From Aerococcus urinaeequi (GTDB taxonomy: Bacteria > Bacillota > Bacilli > Lactobacillales > Aerococcaceae): a stretch of 64,000 nt of DNA. The notes below the pieces were generated by a model, which was given only the letters and a program-made list of their open reading frames with translations, did not search any database and was not told the DNA's origin. Location: positions 930,001 to 994,000 of the forward strand of contig NZ_CP014162.1 of the NCBI RefSeq assembly GCF_001543205.1, in the 5' to 3' direction. A program made the position numbers and the translations under genes. Numbering within the stretch: the stretch's first letter is position 1; every line of letters begins with the position of its first letter. Of this stretch, positions 25,957 to 33,442 are shown piece after piece.

Positions 25957-26165
25957 TACCGTCCTTCTATTAAAATTCAATTAAATTCCGTTATCGCTTT
26001 TACCAATCATAACATGGTTTAAATGATTAAAATTTATGGATATTAGAACGGTGTTGTTCGCTAAAAACGAACACAATCAAGTTGTTGATTGGGCGACATT
26101 TTCCCACAGCAAAAAGGACCACCACCCATTAAGCTGATAGCCCTTCCGCCAATAAGAATATTGGA

Positions 26166-27035
26166 TTATTTAAAATCTACGTATACGATAACGCCATTCG
26201 CGTCTTTGGCTGTTACATGATTTGCTTCTTCAGCAACTACACGACCGTTAGCTTTTAATTTCGCTACGATATTATTGTATAATTCTTGGTTATGGTAAGT
26301 TAATGTGTACGCTGCTAAACCTGTTTGGTCTTCAGCGTATGGTACCATGGCTTCTGCACCCCAAGCGTTTACGGCGATGTGGTGGTGGTAGTCAGAGTAT
26401 GAAGTGAAGTGGACATTATTCGTGAAGCCCATTTGCTCTTCTAAGACCATTTCATCTGTTAAGAAACCGAAGAAGTCTTCTACTTTAGCTGATGATAAGT
26501 GTAAGTGACCGATGATTGTCCCTTCAGCGAAGAATGCTTGTGGCTCGTCAGATGAACGGCTAGCTAATACGCCTTCAGCATCCATTGGTTCAGTTACACC
26601 AGTTACCCCACCGTTTGGATCATGTGTCCATTGGTCAGCAGTACGGTCAGCGTAAATTTCAATACCGTTGTCTTCTGGATCTTGTAAGTATAATGCTTCT
26701 GAGTAAGAGTGGTCTGAAGCACCTGATAATTGTGTTTGGTTTAATAACATACGGTATAAAACGTCACCTAAAGTGGCACGAGAAGGTAACAACCAAGCTG
26801 TGTGGAATAGACCGTTTTTCGGACCAGTGATTAATTTGTAGTCTGCTTTACCGTCTAAGATTAATTGCGGTGCATCTTGCCCTTTGAAACCTAATTCAAC
26901 GATACCTTCAGTTTCTTCATCTTTTAAGATTTCTAAACCGATTACTTCGTTGTAGTAGCGTTTCATTTTATTTAAGTTTTTTACGCGGTAAGTAACTGTT
27001 GAGATTGTAACATCATTAAAAAATTGTTTTTCCAT
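26166..27035 (-). CDS. VOC-family (glyoxalase/bleomycin-fold) protein, CatE-like
   Basis: 289 residues from the ATG at 27035 (AAGGTGG upstream). Two tandem vicinal-oxygen-chelate halves: the first ~10-130 with candidate metal ligands His in LFHTAWLLP and Glu in NGIEIYAD, the second ~165-285 with GHLHLSSA and HHHIAVNAWG. The architecture matches Bacillus CatE (catechol-2,3-dioxygenase) and its relatives. Substrate assignment is uncertain because many close homologues are uncharacterised. Monocistronic. Confidence 0.82.
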   Translation of the reverse strand: MEKQFFNDVTISTVTYRVKNLNKMKRYYNEVIGLEILKDEETEGIVELGFKGQDAPQLILDGKADYKLITGPKNGLFHTAWLLPSRATLGDVLYRMLLNQTQLSGASDHSYSEALYLQDPEDNGIEIYADRTADQWTHDPNGGVTGVTEPMDAEGVLASRSSDEPQAFFAEGTIIGHLHLSSAKVEDFFGFLTDEMVLEEQMGFTNNVHFTSYSDYHHHIAVNAWGAEAMVPYAEDQTGLAAYTLTYHNQELYNNIVAKLKANGRVVAEEANHVTAKDANGVIVYVDFK

Positions 27036-27322
27036 TTTATATTTCCACCTTTTATTTTGTTTATATATACGAGTTGAGTTTGCTTCAACTATCATCATTA
27101 AATTTTGATTTAACAACTTACTTTTTTTAAAAATCACTTATTAAAAGTAAGTTCATAAACAGTATACCTTATTTTTTCTCAGTGGTAAACACTCTTGCTT
27201 CTTTCTTCTCATATTTTTGGTATCCCGAATAAAAAAGCCTAAACTTTGCTAATTCCAATGAAATGCAATACCAAATGATTTATAATAAAAGTGGAATATT
27301 AGGAGAAATGGAGTGAATGTGA

Positions 27323-28135
27323 ATGTTTGAATGGTTTGCAAATGCCAACCCGATTTTACAAGCTACGCTGGCCGGCGTCTTTACTTGGTTGATGACGACC
27401 TTAGGTTCAGCATTGGTATTTTTCTTTAATGAAATTAATCGTCGTGTATTGGATATTATGAATGGATTTGCTGCTGGGGTTATGATTGCCGCAAGTTTCT
27501 GGTCACTTCTTGCCCCATCAATTGAATATGCAGAGGCAGGTGGTTGGGGCCGGTTTGCCTTTGTACCAGCCTTAATTGGTTTTATAGTAGGGGGACTTTT
27601 CCTACGTTTGATCGATTACATCACCCCCCATTTACATATGGGACAAAATAAAATGGATGCTGAAGGACCTAAGACCAAGTTGCCAGCAACAACCTTGTTA
27701 TTCTTAGCCGTAACCATCCACAACTTCCCCGAAGGTTTATCTGTTGGGGTAGCATACGGGGCCAACGAATTTAATGCTGCAAGTCTGGCTTCTGCCTTGG
27801 TATTAACCATGGGGATTGGGCTACAAAACTTCCCTGAAGGGGCAGCCTTATCTATGCCAATCCGCGCAGAAGGTGCCAGCAAATGGCGTGCCTTCCAGTT
27901 GGGTCAAGCATCAGCCCTAGTAGAAATCGTCGGTGCCGCTTTAGGCGCTTTACTGGTTTCTCAAGTGACTGTTATCTTACCTTACGCACTAGCCTTTGCA
28001 GCAGGTGCCATGATCTTCGTTTGTGTGGAACAACTGATTCCAGAATCACAATCGCATGGTAACTCAGATATCGCCACCGTCGCCCTACTTATTGGCTTTG
28101 GTGTCATGATGACCCTAGACGTTGCTTTAGGTTAA
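27323..28135 (+). CDS. ZIP-family metal transporter
   Basis: 270 residues with about eight membrane helices. The two ZIP signature helices are intact: HNFPEGLSVGVAYG and QNFPEGAALSMP, which form the binuclear metal site. A short His-containing cytosolic loop (HLHMGQNKMD) sits between helices 3 and 4. The sequence resembles the GufA/ZupT group, which imports zinc and other divalent metals. GGAG lies 9 bases before the ATG. Monocistronic, followed by a strong terminator. Confidence 0.92.
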   Translation: MFEWFANANPILQATLAGVFTWLMTTLGSALVFFFNEINRRVLDIMNGFAAGVMIAASFWSLLAPSIEYAEAGGWGRFAFVPALIGFIVGGLFLRLIDYITPHLHMGQNKMDAEGPKTKLPATTLLFLAVTIHNFPEGLSVGVAYGANEFNAASLASALVLTMGIGLQNFPEGAALSMPIRAEGASKWRAFQLGQASALVEIVGAALGALLVSQVTVILPYALAFAAGAMIFVCVEQLIPESQSHGNSDIATVALLIGFGVMMTLDVALG

Positions 28136-28174
28136 ATCCCTTGCAAAACTCTTTGAAAAAAACTATTGCGATAA

Positions 28175-28226
28175 AACCCATCAACCAGACGCAAACAGCG
28201 TACGCCAGGTTGATGGGTTATTTTTT
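28175..28226 (+). terminator. terminator after the ZIP gene
   Basis: AACCCATCAACC, ~21-base loop, GGTTGATGGGTT, then ATTTTTT. Confidence 0.88.
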
Positions 28227-28264
28227 GTATATTTAAGACAGGTATTTTGAAAAATGACTGTCTG

Positions 28265-29248
28265 TTAGAATTTCACATCCGCGTCTTGCATGGCTTTTTG
28301 AATGTAAGCTGCCGACTCGTGCAATTTTGCCTCTTCCCAAGCATTCAAGCTAACGGGTAGTCGTTTTTCCACGCCATTAACGCCAATAATACAGGGCATT
28401 GATAGGGCAACGTTACCGTTATAGCCATATTCACCGCGTAAGGTGGTGCAGGCTGGGTAGACACTACGTTCATCAAGAACAACGGCCTTAGCCATCGTAA
28501 CTGCTGCTTGAGCAACACCCGCATTGGTCCAACCCTTGCCATTAAAGACATCATAAGCTGCAGAAACCACATTCTTCTTGATATCTTCAGGACTTGATAG
28601 GTCAACTTGTGGGTCGCGGTCAAAGTATTGGTCTAGTTCTTCGTAAGCCACTCCTTGAATATTCAATTTACTCAAGACTGGGAAGGCTGTAGCCCCGTGT
28701 TCCCCCATCATATAGCCGACGACTGATTTAGGGTCAACATCGTAAGCGTTGGCGAAAACATTACGCAAGCGAGCTGAATCAAGCATAGTTCCTGTTCCAA
28801 AAATCTTCCCTTCAGGATAGTCAAACTCATTTTCTGCGATATATAAAATGGTGTCTAGCGGGTTGGTAATCACAATGATAATGGCCTCTTTGGTGTGCTC
28901 AACGATGTTCTCCATTACGTCACGAATGGTTTTTGAAGTGATTTTCGCTAGGGTTGCCCGGTCCGGTTCGGCAGTTGGGTTATTGGGATCAGGTTTCATA
29001 GAATTCCCGGCCGCAATTACGATAACATCCGCATCATCTGTTTGCTCGTAACCACCGTGGGTCACTTTAATATTGTTCATGTAAGTTAAAGCTCGGGCCT
29101 GCTCTTGATCGACCGCTTCACCGCGCGCGATATTTTCATCGATATCAATGACGCCAATTTCACCAAAAACGCCAGCCTTCATGGCATCCGCCAATACGTA
29201 AGAACCTACGTGACCAACACCCACAACTACTAATTTATTTGTTTTCAT
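28265..29248 (-). CDS. L-lactate / L-2-hydroxyacid dehydrogenase family protein
   Basis: 327 residues. The NAD-binding motif is GVGHVGSYV. The substrate loop NPTAEPDR contains the catalytic-loop Arg, the second active-site motif is NPLD, and the proton-relay His is in GEHGATAF. The loop NSMKPDPNNPTAEPDR resembles that of L-2-hydroxyisocaproate dehydrogenases more than canonical LDH, so a branched or larger 2-oxoacid may be the substrate. No allosteric fructose-bisphosphate assignment is attempted. A TATAAT-like -10 lies about 40 bases upstream of the start. Monocistronic. Confidence 0.85.
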   Translation of the reverse strand: MKTNKLVVVGVGHVGSYVLADAMKAGVFGEIGVIDIDENIARGEAVDQEQARALTYMNNIKVTHGGYEQTDDADVIVIAAGNSMKPDPNNPTAEPDRATLAKITSKTIRDVMENIVEHTKEAIIIVITNPLDTILYIAENEFDYPEGKIFGTGTMLDSARLRNVFANAYDVDPKSVVGYMMGEHGATAFPVLSKLNIQGVAYEELDQYFDRDPQVDLSSPEDIKKNVVSAAYDVFNGKGWTNAGVAQAAVTMAKAVVLDERSVYPACTTLRGEYGYNGNVALSMPCIIGVNGVEKRLPVSLNAWEEAKLHESAAYIQKAMQDADVKF

Positions 29249-29361
29249 CCCATTGCCTCCGTCTCTCTAATTCTTTTTTAATTATTATAACGCAGTTGTC
29301 AGGAAAAATCATTAACCGGACTGAGGATAGGAAGCAGTCTATAACCTTGCCACCAAGACGC

Positions 29362-29396
29362 AAAAAAGAAGCCAGGAATTCGTATTCCCAGCCCCT
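29362..29396 (-). terminator. terminator of the usp operon
   Basis: GCTGGGAAT, 4-base loop, ATTCCTGGC, then TTCTTTTTT on the minus strand. Confidence 0.82.
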
Positions 29397-29458
29397 CATG
29401 TTAGTTAGCTCGTTTTTCATCCTCAATCGCTCGAGCAAAGCTATTGAGTTCAAAACCA

Positions 29459-29893
29459 TTATTTTATGACTAATACATGTGATTTGACGTTACGTACTAC
29501 ATATTCAGATACGGAACCCATCATGGCTCGTTCAATTGCCCCTTTACCAGTTGCACCTACAACCACAAGGTCCGCTTTGGCTGTATCTGCGAACTCTACA
29601 ATACCGTATCTTGCGTCGCCTTTGATGATTTCAAGGGTTACATTTTCAAGGCCAGCTTCTTTGGCTTCTGCTTCATAAGATTCTAAGACGCTTAAGGCAT
29701 CCGCCCGCAAGTCGTCATATAATCGCATAGAGGCTTCCGGATTACCGAAACGCACAAAGTCATCTAACACATTCAACACGATCAACTCAGAATCATTTTG
29801 CTTAGCGATAGATACTGCTTCTTTAAAAGCACGGTATGAAGCGTCTGATCCATCTACTGGAATTAAAATTTTTTTATATTCTGCTGCTGACAT
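29459..29893 (-). CDS. universal stress protein UspA family, second copy
   Basis: 144 residues. The ATP-binding type motif is complete: ILIPVDGSDAS at the N-terminus, VVGATGKGAIERAMMGSVSEYVV near the C-terminus. It lies 39 bases downstream of a paralogue of identical length, with AGGAGGG before the ATG. Cytosolic nucleotide-binding stress protein; the specific role is unknown. Confidence 0.93.
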   Translation of the reverse strand: MSAAEYKKILIPVDGSDASYRAFKEAVSIAKQNDSELIVLNVLDDFVRFGNPEASMRLYDDLRADALSVLESYEAEAKEAGLENVTLEIIKGDARYGIVEFADTAKADLVVVGATGKGAIERAMMGSVSEYVVRNVKSHVLVIK

Positions 29894-29932
29894 AATAATC
29901 CCTCCTCATGGGTGCTTGTGTTCATCCCCATC

Positions 29933-30367
29933 CTATTTCACAACTAGTACTGGGATTTTAGATAGTCGTACTGTGTACTCTGCCACAGACCCAACTAGGG
30001 TACGCGTTACAGCGCCTTTACCAGTTGCACCAATTACAACTAATTGGTAGTCACCTTCATTAGCAATTTTGGCTACTTCACGTCTTGGGTTTCCAAAAGA
30101 GGTGAAGGTACGTATGTCATTGAAATTACGGGCTTTACCATAATCTTCATATTTTTCAAGGGTTTCTAGGGTACGTTTTTTCATCTCGTTGATATCTGTT
30201 TCAGATACCCGCAAGTCACTAAACACATAGTCATCTGCAATTACTGATAGGACGTCTACGGTAGCATTTGATCGCATGGCAATCTCAACTGCATCTCGAA
30301 AGGCTGCTTTACTGTTGTCCGAGTCATCTACTGGCACCAATATACGTTGAATGTTATCAAGAATCAT
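29933..30367 (-). CDS. universal stress protein UspA family, first copy
   Basis: 144 residues, with RILVPVDDSDNS at the N-terminus and VIGATGKGAVTRTLVGSVAEY near the end, again the G-2x-G-9x-G-S ATP motif. First gene of a tandem pair, so the two probably form hetero- or homodimers. Transcribed from a promoter overlapped by a cre-like site, which suggests carbon catabolite control. Confidence 0.93.
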   Translation of the reverse strand: MILDNIQRILVPVDDSDNSKAAFRDAVEIAMRSNATVDVLSVIADDYVFSDLRVSETDINEMKKRTLETLEKYEDYGKARNFNDIRTFTSFGNPRREVAKIANEGDYQLVVIGATGKGAVTRTLVGSVAEYTVRLSKIPVLVVK

Positions 30368-30399
30368 TTTGGTTACCCCCTTACTTTCTTTCTATATAA

Positions 30400-30429
30400 A
30401 GTATAACACAAAAATGGAATCGCTTACAA
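30400..30429 (-). promoter_or_regulatory. usp promoter with overlapping cre-like site
   Basis: TTGTAA (30424-30429), 18-base spacer, TATACT (30400-30405) with a TG extension. TGTAAGCGATTCCA (30415-30428) matches the CcpA consensus at 13 of 14 positions and overlaps the -35, a repressing position. Confidence 0.65.
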
Positions 30430-30526
30430 AAATAACCCCTTTATATTTCAAGAAAAACAATTAATCCCTTTTTTCTAGCGAATGCTTGAACCTTACGCCA
30501 GTATGTTATTCAAATCGAAGCCAAGC

Positions 30527-30558
30527 AAAAAGACCATGGCATTTTGCCACAGTCTTTT
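30527..30558 (-). terminator. terminator after the M42 peptidase gene
   Basis: AAAAGACTGTGGCA, 3-base loop, TGCCATGGTCTTTTT on the minus strand. Confidence 0.85.
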
Positions 30559-30570
30559 GGGTTTCTATGC

Positions 30571-31662
30571 TTATAAGTCCTGTAATGATGTGAAGGCTAA
30601 GTCCTCTGTTGTTAAGCCTTTTAAGAAGGCTACGGTGACGTCCACAGTGTCTTGGAAGTCTTGATAGGCAGATATTAGGTAATGAGTATGTGCATAACGA
30701 GTTGGCATACCTAGTGTAATCACTGATACCCCATTATTTGCAGTATGGATTGAGCCGGCGTTTGTACCACCACCATCACGGACGGCTTGTTGGATTGTGA
30801 TGCCAGCCTCTTCACTAGCTTTCAAAAATAGACCGTTTAAGTGGTCAGAAGCGATATAAGTTGAATCGCGATACCGTAATTGAGGTCCTTGTTTCACGCG
30901 TCCTTGGCCAAGTGTAGCTGATTTTGCGTAATCATCTGAAGGTGTCCCCTCAAAAACAATAGCCACTTGTGGATCAATACGGTTTGTAGTGACTTTAGCC
31001 CCTCTTAAACCAACTTCTTCTTGTGTGGCAAAGGCGCCAACAAGATTGAATGGTAAGTTTTTCACGCCTTCAGGTCCTAATTCATTGAAGACAGCGATGG
31101 TTGCAGCTACACCAAGACGGTTGTCAAAGGCTTTACCAATCATCATGCCATTCTTTTCGTTGACCTGGAATTTGGTTGCTGGTACAACGGGTTGGCCAAC
31201 TGTAATACCGAAATCGTTGATCACTTCTTCTCTTGAAGTGGCGCCCACATCTAATTTCAAGTCTGTTAAGGCTACTGGTTTAGCCTTTTCTTCCGCAGTC
31301 ATGAAATGGATAGGTTTACTTGTGGCAACAGCTGGTACATAGCTTTCATTATCATTGGTCCTAACCATGAATAATTGCGACTGGGCAGAGGCTGCCGTCC
31401 AACCACCTAAAGCTTGCATCAACAATAAACCATTTTCGTCAATGGCTTGCACCATAAATCCGACTTCATCCATGTGGGAGTCTAACATGATCGTTGGTTT
31501 GTTGGGGTCGATGTCAGTAAAATTCATGTATAGGTTTTTCATTGCATCGGCTTGTAAGGTAAAATCGCCTTTGTTGGCTTTCACTACTTCGATCACTTGG
31601 TCTTCATATCCTGGCGCCCCGTAAGCATTCGACACGTTTTCTAACAATTTAATATATTTCAT
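30571..31662 (-). CDS. M42-family glutamyl/leucyl aminopeptidase
   Basis: 363 residues from the ATG at 31662 (AGAGGTG upstream). M42 metallo-aminopeptidase with two metal ions: ligands in LDSHMDEVGF, KAFDNRLG, the catalytic pair in TQEEVGLRG, VFEGTPS, and the late His in RYAHTHYL. The family includes PepA of lactococci and the FrvX/YsdC proteins, which trim N-terminal residues from peptides in the cytosol. Monocistronic, between two terminators. Confidence 0.92.
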   Translation of the reverse strand: MKYIKLLENVSNAYGAPGYEDQVIEVVKANKGDFTLQADAMKNLYMNFTDIDPNKPTIMLDSHMDEVGFMVQAIDENGLLLMQALGGWTAASAQSQLFMVRTNDNESYVPAVATSKPIHFMTAEEKAKPVALTDLKLDVGATSREEVINDFGITVGQPVVPATKFQVNEKNGMMIGKAFDNRLGVAATIAVFNELGPEGVKNLPFNLVGAFATQEEVGLRGAKVTTNRIDPQVAIVFEGTPSDDYAKSATLGQGRVKQGPQLRYRDSTYIASDHLNGLFLKASEEAGITIQQAVRDGGGTNAGSIHTANNGVSVITLGMPTRYAHTHYLISAYQDFQDTVDVTVAFLKGLTTEDLAFTSLQDL

Positions 31663-31740
31663 TTTGCACCTCTTTAGACTTTCTAATGTAACCATTTTAC
31701 CGATATTTATTGGAAAATGAAAGCGAGTGCCCTTCAAAGG

Positions 31741-31787
31741 AAAAAGCCATCCCTATCCTTGCTAGCTAGCAAAGACATGGATGGCCC
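31741..31787 (-). terminator. terminator after the GNAT gene
   Basis: GGGCCATCC, long partly paired loop containing GCTAGCTAGC, GGATGGC, then T5 on the minus strand. Confidence 0.8.
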
Positions 31788-31798
31788 TTCTTCAATCT

Positions 31799-32089
31799 TT
31801 ATTTGTCTGCATTAATGTGGTCGTATTTCGCTGGGTTTTCGTTGAATTTCTTCACGACATATGGGCATATGGCTTTAATTTTGCGGCCTTTTGCCTCTGA
31901 GTCGGCAACTAGCTGGTCGACAAGTTGTGCAGCGACACCTTGTCCGCGCAAACTTGGATCCGTCCATGTGTGTGTTGCGACGATGACATTGTCTGCCTTT
32001 GGTTGATACTCGATTTCAGCAATACGTTTGTCGCCTGCTTCGTTAAAAATGGCAAATCCATTGGTGACTTCTTTAATTTCGTATCCCAT
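31799..32089 (-). CDS. small GNAT-type N-acetyltransferase (YjdJ-like)
   Basis: 96 residues from the ATG at 32089, 5 bases after GGAGGG. The compact GNAT domain is typical of the GCN5-related YjdJ group: IAEIEYQP, ATHTWTDPSLRGQGVAAQLVDQLV holds the acetyl-CoA loop (RGQGVA), and AICPYVVKKFNENP follows. Substrate unknown. Monocistronic. Confidence 0.9.
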   Translation of the reverse strand: MGYEIKEVTNGFAIFNEAGDKRIAEIEYQPKADNVIVATHTWTDPSLRGQGVAAQLVDQLVADSEAKGRKIKAICPYVVKKFNENPAKYDHINADK

Positions 32090-32171
32090 ATATTCCCTCC
32101 TCAACTTGTGTGACGCTTTATTACCTTAATTATATCAAAATCTAGGGATAATAGCTCAAAATTAGCCTTGG

Positions 32172-32201
32172 TTGACCTTGTTTTCATTTACTCGGTATAA
32201 T
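32172..32201 (+). promoter_or_regulatory. promoter of the PH-domain gene
   Basis: TTGACC (32172-32177), 18-base spacer, TATAAT (32196-32201). Confidence 0.8.
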
Positions 32202-32251
32202 GAAGTGAACTTAAATGGTAGGCAACTGTTTTACAAAAAAGGAGTGGCAAT

Positions 32252-32632
32252 ATGGGCTTATTTTCAGGATTATTTGGTAATGCTTCAGAAGCGGATAAGG
32301 AGCGAGTTTCTGAGGCTTTGGAGAAGGTACTCATTCCCGGTGAATCAATTGAATTATCTTACAACATCTTGCAAGACTTAGTCGTATTCACATCATATCG
32401 ATTAATTTTAATGGATAAACAAGGGATTACCGGTAAGAAACGAGACTTCATGAGTGTACCTTACAAGTCAATTTCACGCTTTTCAGTAGAAACTGTGGGG
32501 AATTTTGATGTGGATGCTGAAGTAGATATTTACTTATCTGGTAACGACCAACCAACAATCGCCCTACAATTTAGAGGTGGCGACGTGGTATATGATGTAC
32601 AGCGCGCCCTAGCAGCAGCCGTATTACTGTAA
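32252..32632 (+). CDS. bacterial PH-domain protein
   Basis: 126 residues forming one bacterial pleckstrin-homology-like domain: ESIELSYNILQDLVVFTSYRLILMD, then VPYKSISRFSVET and a C-terminal helix. The N-terminus (MGLFSGLFGNAS) is short and mildly hydrophobic, with no signal peptide. The function of these small proteins is unknown. AAAGGAG precedes the ATG. Monocistronic. Confidence 0.85.
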   Translation: MGLFSGLFGNASEADKERVSEALEKVLIPGESIELSYNILQDLVVFTSYRLILMDKQGITGKKRDFMSVPYKSISRFSVETVGNFDVDAEVDIYLSGNDQPTIALQFRGGDVVYDVQRALAAAVLL

Positions 32633-32651
32633 GAATTTAGACGAATTTTAT

Positions 32652-32685
32652 GAGAGGTGACCGTATAATGGTCAGCTCTTTTTTG
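32652..32685 (+). terminator. terminator after the PH-domain gene
   Basis: GAGAGGTGACC, 6-base loop, GGTCAGCTC, then T run. Confidence 0.82.
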
Positions 32686-32743
32686 TATTGTACTTGTAAA
32701 GCAGTTGATAACTGCCGGTTCAGCATCCGGTGACCATTTTGCC

Positions 32744-32791
32744 AAAAAAATAACCCTCTAAAGTTAGGTTTTTGGTCTACCTTTAGAGGGT
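32744..32791 (-). terminator. terminator of the small-peptide transcript
   Basis: ACCCTCTAAAG, ~17-base loop, CTTTAGAGGGT, then T7 on the minus strand. It closes a minus-strand transcript that contains no conventional gene. Confidence 0.85.
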
Positions 32792-32882
32792 CCCATTCAA
32801 CAAACGATGCTGCCTAACTGTTGGCTTTTAGGCTTGTTGATGATTCGGTGTTTTGATTGATATATATTTTGATGTTTAGCTA

Positions 32883-32906
32883 TTAACGGCTAGCACCGAG
32901 ATACAA
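32883..32906 (-). CDS. possible 7-residue leader-type ORF (TTG start)
   Basis: TTG start 7 bases after GGAGG in AAGGAGGTGATCC, a 13-base sequence fully complementary to the 3' end of 16S rRNA. The peptide would be MYLGASR. Its Shine-Dalgarno overlaps the stop of the 29-residue ORF. It is too short for any family evidence; it could equally be a ribosome-binding decoy or a remnant. Confidence 0.25.
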   Translation of the reverse strand: MYLGASR

Positions 32907-32918
32907 AGGATCACCTCC

Positions 32919-33008
32919 TTAAGGCGGGACAGCTTTTGAATGCATCATCCGGTTAACAAACGCAAGGTTAACACTGTGTTGTTTGATAGCGATCATACAT
33001 CTTTTCAT
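32919..33008 (-). CDS. small ORF of 29 residues, unknown
   Basis: Starts at an ATG 9 bases after TAGGAGG, a strong ribosome-binding site. The peptide begins MKRCMIAIKQHS and ends SKAVPP; it is basic, with two short internal hydrophobic patches and no signal peptide. The same frame is open upstream for 11 codons without another ribosome-binding site. An internal inverted repeat GTTAAC...GTTAAC could form a hairpin. It lies between two terminators on a short transcript. I do not recognise it. Confidence 0.5.
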   Translation of the reverse strand: MKRCMIAIKQHSVNLAFVNRMMHSKAVPP

Positions 33009-33041
33009 TTTATCTTTCCTCCTAAAGGTGTGAAAATCCAT

Positions 33042-33076
33042 AAAAAAATAGCGTCAGACACTAAGGTCAAACGCTA
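33042..33076 (-). terminator. terminator/attenuator overlapping the end of the 46-residue ORF
   Basis: AGCGTTTGAC, 6-base loop, GTCTGACGCT, then ATTTTTTT on the minus strand. The TGA stop of the upstream small ORF lies inside the 5' arm, so ribosomes terminating there would disturb the hairpin. Confidence 0.75.
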
Positions 33077-33207
33077 GGATTTTTAATAGATATTTTCATT
33101 GTAGTCGGTGTAAGAACTGTAGCTTCAAGGGCACAAGGGCACGCAGAACCGTTAGCTGGTAAATGATTCAGTAGTGCATTCCAAGTGTTAAACAATAGAT
33201 TCGTCAT
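33067..33207 (-). CDS. small ORF of 46 residues, unknown, possible leader peptide
   Basis: ATG at 33207 preceded by GTGAGGT with a suitable gap. The peptide begins MTNLLFNTWNALLNHL, has a Cys-Pro-Cys in GSACPCALEA and ends SIKNPSV. It is not a signal peptide, has no match I recognise, and no modification or export genes lie nearby. The stop codon sits in the stem of a terminator, which is how attenuator leader peptides are built. A promoter with an extended -10 lies about 75 bases upstream. Confidence 0.5.
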   Translation of the reverse strand: MTNLLFNTWNALLNHLPANGSACPCALEATVLTPTTMKISIKNPSV

Positions 33208-33279
33208 TTTATACCTCACAAAGTTGGCAAATGGATTGAATTCAATTGGCTGATTTTTTTTGCTACAATTTACACTTTC

Positions 33280-33310
33280 ATCATAGCATGACCAATTTTT
33301 GCTTGTCCAA
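33280..33310 (-). promoter_or_regulatory. promoter of the small-peptide transcript
   Basis: TTGGAC (33305-33310), 19-base spacer, TATGAT (33280-33285) with a TG extension (TGCTATGAT). Divergent from the promoter of the CofE-like gene. Confidence 0.55.
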
Positions 33311-33363
33311 TAATTATACTTTAAAAATAACGAGAAAAATGTTCGGCTTTTGCTCATAGTTGA

Positions 33364-33392
33364 TTGGCAAAGGGATTTTGTTGATATATAAT
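33364..33392 (+). promoter_or_regulatory. promoter of the CofE-like gene
   Basis: TTGGCA (33364-33369), 17-base spacer, TATAAT (33387-33392). Confidence 0.8.
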
Positions 33393-33442
33393 AAAGCAGT
33401 ATGCCACAAAGGCGCAAGAGAATTTTGAAGGGACGATTATTT

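Noticed and set aside
26055-26073. TGTTCG-N7-CGAACA upstream of metI as a LexA box
   Set aside because: The half-sites are in the wrong order and the spacing does not match CGAAC-N4-GTTCG. It may still be an operator for another regulator.
33067-33207. The 46-residue Cys-containing peptide as a bacteriocin or RiPP precursor
   Set aside because: No leader/double-Gly pattern, modification enzyme, immunity gene or transporter is nearby. It is kept as an unknown small ORF only.
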